NCBI GenBank assembly: GCA_964521075.1
Contig: CAZFPI010000035.1
Coordinates: 1-24,133 of the forward strand
Direction: 5' to 3'
Origin: Sterolibacterium sp964521075
GTDB lineage: Bacteria > Pseudomonadota > Gammaproteobacteria > Burkholderiales > Rhodocyclaceae
DNA length: 24,133 bases
Shown: positions 20,449-24,133 of the stretch, one piece after another
How the letters are laid out: each line of letters opens with the position of its first letter
Position numbering within the stretch: position 1 is the stretch's first letter
Position numbers and translations under genes: made by a program
Notes under the pieces: generated by a model
What the model was told of the DNA's origin: nothing
Seen by the model: only the letters and a program-made list of their open reading frames with translations
Database searches by the model: none

Positions 20449-22500
20449 CTAGTTGTTTGACATGCCATTATGCCGCAAGAGTGCATCTACACCCGGCTCG
20501 CGGCCACGGTAGGCGCGGAAGGATTCGAGGGCCGGGCGGGAGCCGCCCACGGCGAGAATTTCCCGCCAGAACTTCGCACCGGTGGCCGCATCGAGCACAC
20601 TGCCCGCTCCGGAATGCGCGGCGATTTCTTCGAAGGCGGCGTAGGCGTCGGCAGAGAGGACTTCAGCCCATTTGTAGCTGTAGTAGCCTGCGGAATAGCC
20701 GCCCGCGAAGATGTGCGAGAAGCTGTGCGGGAAACGCTGCCATTCTGGCGGGAGGATGACGGCGACCTCGCGGCGGACCTCGTCGAGCAGTTGCAGGACG
20801 GTCTGGCTGCCTTGAGGGTCGAAGTCGCTGTGCAGCCGGAGGTCAAAGAGGGCGAATTCGATCTGGCGCAGGGTGGTCAGGCCGCTCTGGAAATTTTTTG
20901 CGGCCAGCATTTTGTCGAACAGGGCGTGGGGGAGTGTCTGGCCGGTGTCGACGTGGCTGGTCATGCCTTCGATAACTTCCCGTTCCCAGCAGAAGTTTTC
21001 CATGAACTGGCTGGGCAGTTCGACCGCATCCCATTCCACGCCATGGATGCCGGAGACAGCGAGTTCTTCGACTTCGGTCAGCAGGTGGTGCAGGCCGTGG
21101 CCGCATTCGTGAAACAGGGTGATGACTTCGTCATGCGTGAAGCAGGCAGGCTTGTTGCCGACGGGGGCGGGGAAATTACAGTTGAGGTAGGCGACCGGCG
21201 TCTGGATGCCGCCATCGGCCAGACGTCGGCGTGTGATGGCTTCGTCCATCCATGCTCCGCCGCGCTTTTCTTCGCGGGCGTAGAGGTCGAGGTAGAACTG
21301 GCCGATCAGCCGTCCTTCGCGTTCGATGCGGAAGAAACGCACGTCAGGATGCCAGACGGGGGCTTGATCCGGGGCGAGAGTCACGTTGAACAGGGCACGG
21401 ATGACGCGGAAGAGGCCTTCGAGCACTTTCGGCTCGGGCAGGTATTGCCGGACTTCTTCATCAGAAAATGCGTAGCGGGCCTGCTTGAGTTTTTCCGCTG
21501 CCCAGGCGAGATCCCAGCTTTCGAGAGCTGGCATGCCGAGTTCTTTTGCGGCGAACTCGCGCAGTTCGGCCAGATCCTTTTCGGCAAAGGGCCGGGCTTT
21601 CGCGGCGATTTCACGCAGGAAATCCGTGACTTGTTCCGGCGTATCCGCCATTTTCGGCGTCAGCGACACTTCGGCGTAATTCGCATACCCCAGAAGATGC
21701 GCGGCTTCGGCGCGCAGCTGCAGGATTTTCCCGATCAGCGGCGTGTTGTCGAGCTTCGGGTCTCCCAGCTCGGAGGCGCGGGTGGCGTAGGCGCGGTACA
21801 TGCGCGCGCGCAGGGGGCGATGGTCGGCATACTGCATCACCGGGCCATAAGAAGGCGCGTGCAGGGTGAATTTCCATCCGGTCTTGCCTTCCCGCTGGGC
21901 GGCGTCTTTGGCCGCCGTACAGACATCGGCGGGAATGCCGGTCAGTTCGGCTTCGTCATCCACGTACTCGCTGTGTGCATTGGTGGCGTCGAGGAGGTTT
22001 TCGGAAAACTTCGCTTCCAGTGCGGCCAGCTCCTGCTGGATAGCCTGAAAACGAGGCTTGTCGGCTTCGGGCAGATCGGCACCGGAAAGACGGAAATCGC
22101 GCAGGTCGTTCTCGACGATACGCTGGCGGGTGGTATTCAGCGTGGCGTATTCGGAGCCGGCCCGCAGTGCCTTGAGCTTGTCGAACAGGGCCTGGTTTTG
22201 CCCCAGCTCGGCATAAAACTGCGTGATTTCGGGCAGTTGCGCGTTGTAGGCCTCGCGCCAGGCGGGGATGTCCTTGACCGAGTGCAAATGCCCCACGATG
22301 CCCCAGGCACGGGAGAGCCGCTCGCTTGCATCGGAGAGGGGGGCCATGAAGCCTGCCCAGCTGGCGGGGGTCTGAGGCTGGGCCAGCCCGTCGATCACGC
22401 GGCGATTTTCGGCAATGAGTTCATTGATGGCCGGGGCGACATGGGTTGGTTCGATCGCGTCGTAGCGCGGCAGACCGGAGAAATCGAGCAGGGGGTTCAT
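20449..22500 (-). CDS. prlC: Oligopeptidase A, M3 zinc metallopeptidase
   Basis: A 683-residue cytoplasmic zinc peptidase that degrades short peptides, including cleaved signal peptides. The active site is HECGH at 464-468, with the third zinc ligand E494 in WDAVELPSQFMENF, the same spacing as in E. coli oligopeptidase A. The start MNPLLDFSGLPRYDAIEPTHVAPAINELI and the total length fit this family rather than dipeptidyl carboxypeptidase. It lies 26 bp after purC and 13 bp before the DUF4124 gene on the same strand, so it is probably part of the fba-led run. A 680-codon open frame on the opposite strand is a shadow of its codon usage. Confidence 0.95.
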   Translation of the reverse strand: MNPLLDFSGLPRYDAIEPTHVAPAINELIAENRRVIDGLAQPQTPASWAGFMAPLSDASERLSRAWGIVGHLHSVKDIPAWREAYNAQLPEITQFYAELGQNQALFDKLKALRAGSEYATLNTTRQRIVENDLRDFRLSGADLPEADKPRFQAIQQELAALEAKFSENLLDATNAHSEYVDDEAELTGIPADVCTAAKDAAQREGKTGWKFTLHAPSYGPVMQYADHRPLRARMYRAYATRASELGDPKLDNTPLIGKILQLRAEAAHLLGYANYAEVSLTPKMADTPEQVTDFLREIAAKARPFAEKDLAELREFAAKELGMPALESWDLAWAAEKLKQARYAFSDEEVRQYLPEPKVLEGLFRVIRALFNVTLAPDQAPVWHPDVRFFRIEREGRLIGQFYLDLYAREEKRGGAWMDEAITRRRLADGGIQTPVAYLNCNFPAPVGNKPACFTHDEVITLFHECGHGLHHLLTEVEELAVSGIHGVEWDAVELPSQFMENFCWEREVIEGMTSHVDTGQTLPHALFDKMLAAKNFQSGLTTLRQIEFALFDLRLHSDFDPQGSQTVLQLLDEVRREVAVILPPEWQRFPHSFSHIFAGGYSAGYYSYKWAEVLSADAYAAFEEIAAHSGAGSVLDAATGAKFWREILAVGGSRPALESFRAYRGREPGVDALLRHNGMSNN

Positions 22501-22526
22501 GGCTGGGCGTGAGGACGAAAAAGGAA

Positions 22527-23423
22527 TCAGGCTTGCCCGGTGAGACGGGTCAGGGCTTCGCGATACTTGGCCGTGGTGCGGGCGATGATTTCTTCGGGCA
22601 GACGGGGGCCAGGAGCCTGTTTGTTCCAGTCCAGCGTTTCGAGATAGTCGCGCACGAACTGTTTGTCGAAGCTGGGCGGGCTGATGCCGACCTGGTATTG
22701 GTCTGCAGGCCAGAAGCGTGAGGAATCGGGGGTGAGCACTTCGTCGATGAGGTGCAGCCGGCCACTGGCATCGAGGCCGAATTCAAACTTGGTGTCGGCG
22801 ATGATGATGCCGCGCACCCGCGCATGGGCGGCGGCTTCGCGGTAGAGGCGCAGGGAAACATCGCGTACCTGGGCGGCGAGCTCCGGGCCGATCATCTTTT
22901 CGACGGTGGCAAAGTCGATGTTTTCATCGTGCTCGCCGATTTCGGCCTTGGTGGCGGGGGTGAAGATGGCCTGCGGCAGCTGCTCGGCCTGGCGCAGCCC
23001 GGCAGGCAGGGAAATACCGCAAACCGCGCCGGTCTGCTGGTAATCCTTCCAGCCCGAGCCGATCAGGTAGCCGCGCACGACGGCTTCGATGGGCAAGGGT
23101 TTGAGACGTTTGACGACGAGGCTGCGGCCACGCACCTGGGCGCGTTCTTCTTCGGTCTTGACGACGGATTCGGGGTCGATGCCGGTGAGCTGGTTGGCGA
23201 TGATGTGCGAGAGCTTGCCAAACCAGAAATTGGCGACCGCCGTGAGCACTTCACCCTTGCCCGGCAAGGGGTCGGGCAGGATCACATCGAAGGCCGACAG
23301 GCGGTCGCTGGTGACGATCAGCAGCAGGTCGTCGCTAACGGCATAGATGTCGCGCACCTTGCCACGGCCAAGAAGCTGAAGGCTGGGCAGGTTCGATTCG
23401 AACAGGGAAGTGGGGGTGTTCAT
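22527..23423 (-). CDS. purC: Phosphoribosylaminoimidazole-succinocarboxamide synthase (SAICAR synthetase)
   Basis: A 298-residue enzyme of de novo purine synthesis that joins CAIR and aspartate using ATP. Its size and start LLGRGKVRDIYAVSDDLLLIVTSDRLSAFD match the longer, yeast ADE1-like type common in betaproteobacteria. Further signatures are VVVKRLKPLPIEAVVRGYLIGSGWKDY-type residues (RGY...GSGWK), IADTKFEFG, and DEVLTPDSSRFWP. It starts 20 bp after the fba stop and ends 26 bp before prlC, which suggests co-transcription. No deletion or frameshift is seen. Confidence 0.97.
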   Translation of the reverse strand: MNTPTSLFESNLPSLQLLGRGKVRDIYAVSDDLLLIVTSDRLSAFDVILPDPLPGKGEVLTAVANFWFGKLSHIIANQLTGIDPESVVKTEEERAQVRGRSLVVKRLKPLPIEAVVRGYLIGSGWKDYQQTGAVCGISLPAGLRQAEQLPQAIFTPATKAEIGEHDENIDFATVEKMIGPELAAQVRDVSLRLYREAAAHARVRGIIIADTKFEFGLDASGRLHLIDEVLTPDSSRFWPADQYQVGISPPSFDKQFVRDYLETLDWNKQAPGPRLPEEIIARTTAKYREALTRLTGQA

Positions 23424-23443
23424 GGCGGTCTGGATGAAAGAGG

Positions 23444-24133
23444 TTATTTGACGATCTGGTTGAGCTCGCCGCTCTTGTAGCGGTCGGCCATTTTTTCGAG
23501 CGAAAGCGGTTTGATCTGCGAGGCGCGGCCCGCACAGCCGAAGGCTTCATAGCGAGCAAGACAGATCTTCTTGGCGGCTTCGCGCGCAGGCTTGAGGTAG
23601 TCGCGCGGGTCGAATTTCGAGGGGTTTTCGGCAAAGTAGCGGCGGATGGCTCCCGTCATCGCCAGGCGGATGTCGGTGTCGATATTGACCTTGCGAACGC
23701 CATGCTTGATGCCGCGCACGATCTCTTCGACCGGCACGCCGTAGGTTTCCTTCATGTCGCCGCCGAATTCGCGGATTTCAGCCAGCAGTTCTTGCGGCAC
23801 GGACGAAGAACCATGCATCACCAGATGGGTGTTGGGCAGGCGGGCGTGGATTTCGGCGATGCGGTCGATGGCGAGAATGTCGCCCGTGGGTTTCTTGGTG
23901 AATTTGTACGCGCCGTGGGAGGTGCCGATGGCGATGGCCAGGGCGTCGCAGTTGGTCTTTTTGACGAAGTCGGCGGCCTGGTTCACATCCGTCAGCAATT
24001 GCTCACGGGTCATCGTGCCTTCTGCGCCGTGGCCGTCTTCCTTGTCGCCTTTCATGGTTTCGAGCGAGCCGAGCACACCCAGCTCGGCTTCGACGGAGAC
24101 GCCGATGGCGTGGGCAAATTCAACGACTTTCCT
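23444..24133 (-). CDS. fba: Class II fructose-bisphosphate aldolase, C-terminal part (5' end outside window)
   Basis: The C-terminal ~230 residues of a zinc-dependent class II aldolase, which interconverts fructose-1,6-bisphosphate and the two triose phosphates in glycolysis, gluconeogenesis and, where present, the Calvin cycle. The frame is open through the right edge. Visible active-site blocks are VEAELG (metal-site Glu), the zinc histidines in GTSHGAYKF and LVMHGSSSVP, and KVNIDTDIR near the phosphate site. The FBA-purC order is common in betaproteobacteria. A GTG in the middle of the visible frame is not the start, because the conserved FAHAIGVSVEAELG continues upstream of it. Confidence 0.95.
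   Translation of the reverse strand, partial: RKVVEFAHAIGVSVEAELGVLGSLETMKGDKEDGHGAEGTMTREQLLTDVNQAADFVKKTNCDALAIAIGTSHGAYKFTKKPTGDILAIDRIAEIHARLPNTHLVMHGSSSVPQELLAEIREFGGDMKETYGVPVEEIVRGIKHGVRKVNIDTDIRLAMTGAIRRYFAENPSKFDPRDYLKPAREAAKKICLARYEAFGCAGRASQIKPLSLEKMADRYKSGELNQIVK

Noticed and set aside
20470..22512. 680-codon open frame on the plus strand, opposite prlC
   Set aside because: It mirrors the prlC gene, has no family features and a compositionally odd protein (Gly/Phe/Glu-rich). GC-rich codon bias explains the lack of stops.

Overview
The window is about 24 kb of GC-rich chromosomal DNA. It probably comes from a betaproteobacterium, perhaps a Rhodocyclales- or Sterolibacterium-like anaerobic or facultative degrader of aromatic or alicyclic compounds. 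That placement is an inference from the protein types (a proteobacterial GyrB C-terminus, a yeast-type PurC, MurU, a class II aldolase), from the short palindromic repeats, and from a CoA-dependent catabolic cluster. No rRNA, tRNA, CRISPR array, integrase or transposase gene was seen.

Layout. (1) 1-3221, plus strand: the 3' end of gyrB, an extended SDR of the 3-beta-HSD/epimerase type, and a soluble chemoreceptor with a C-terminal CZB zinc-binding domain. A strong bidirectional terminator follows at 3249-3300. (2) 3298-6625, minus strand: a radical SAM/SPASM enzyme, a prohibitin-like SPFH protein and an SGNH/GDSL lipoprotein esterase, closely spaced. (3) 6626-7084: a gene-free stretch with two kinds of palindromic repeat. 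(4) 7085-8863: an ABC exporter, followed by tandem hairpins. (5) 9017-17824, plus strand: the most interesting region, described below. (6) 17914-19185: an orphan Eco57I-like N6-adenine DNA methyltransferase, overlapping the next gene tail to tail. (7) 19129-24133, minus strand: a tight housekeeping run read fba - purC - prlC - DUF4124/glutaredoxin protein - murU-like gene, with gaps of 13-26 bp.

The catabolic cluster begins with a membrane-anchored heterodisulfide-reductase-like Fe-S protein of the kind proposed to pass electrons from ETF to quinone. Next come two adjacent class III CoA-transferase subunits, a MenB/BadI-like crotonase that lacks the hydratase glutamates, and a thiolase-fold protein without the usual nucleophilic cysteine. 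The last four products are the Zn-ribbon/OB-fold (DUF35) partner of that thiolase, a canonical enoyl-CoA hydratase, and an NADP-dependent oxidoreductase of the F420:NADP family. The layout recalls the bbs operon of anaerobic toluene degradation (CoA-transferase BbsEF, hydratase BbsH, thiolase pair BbsAB), but the acyl-CoA dehydrogenase and hydroxyacyl-CoA dehydrogenase are absent and a ring-hydrolase-like crotonase is present. The inferred role is CoA activation by transfer from a donor thioester, hydration, hydrolytic C-C or ring cleavage, and retro-Claisen or retro-aldol cleavage of a cyclic or branched dicarboxylic acid. The substrate cannot be read from the sequence.
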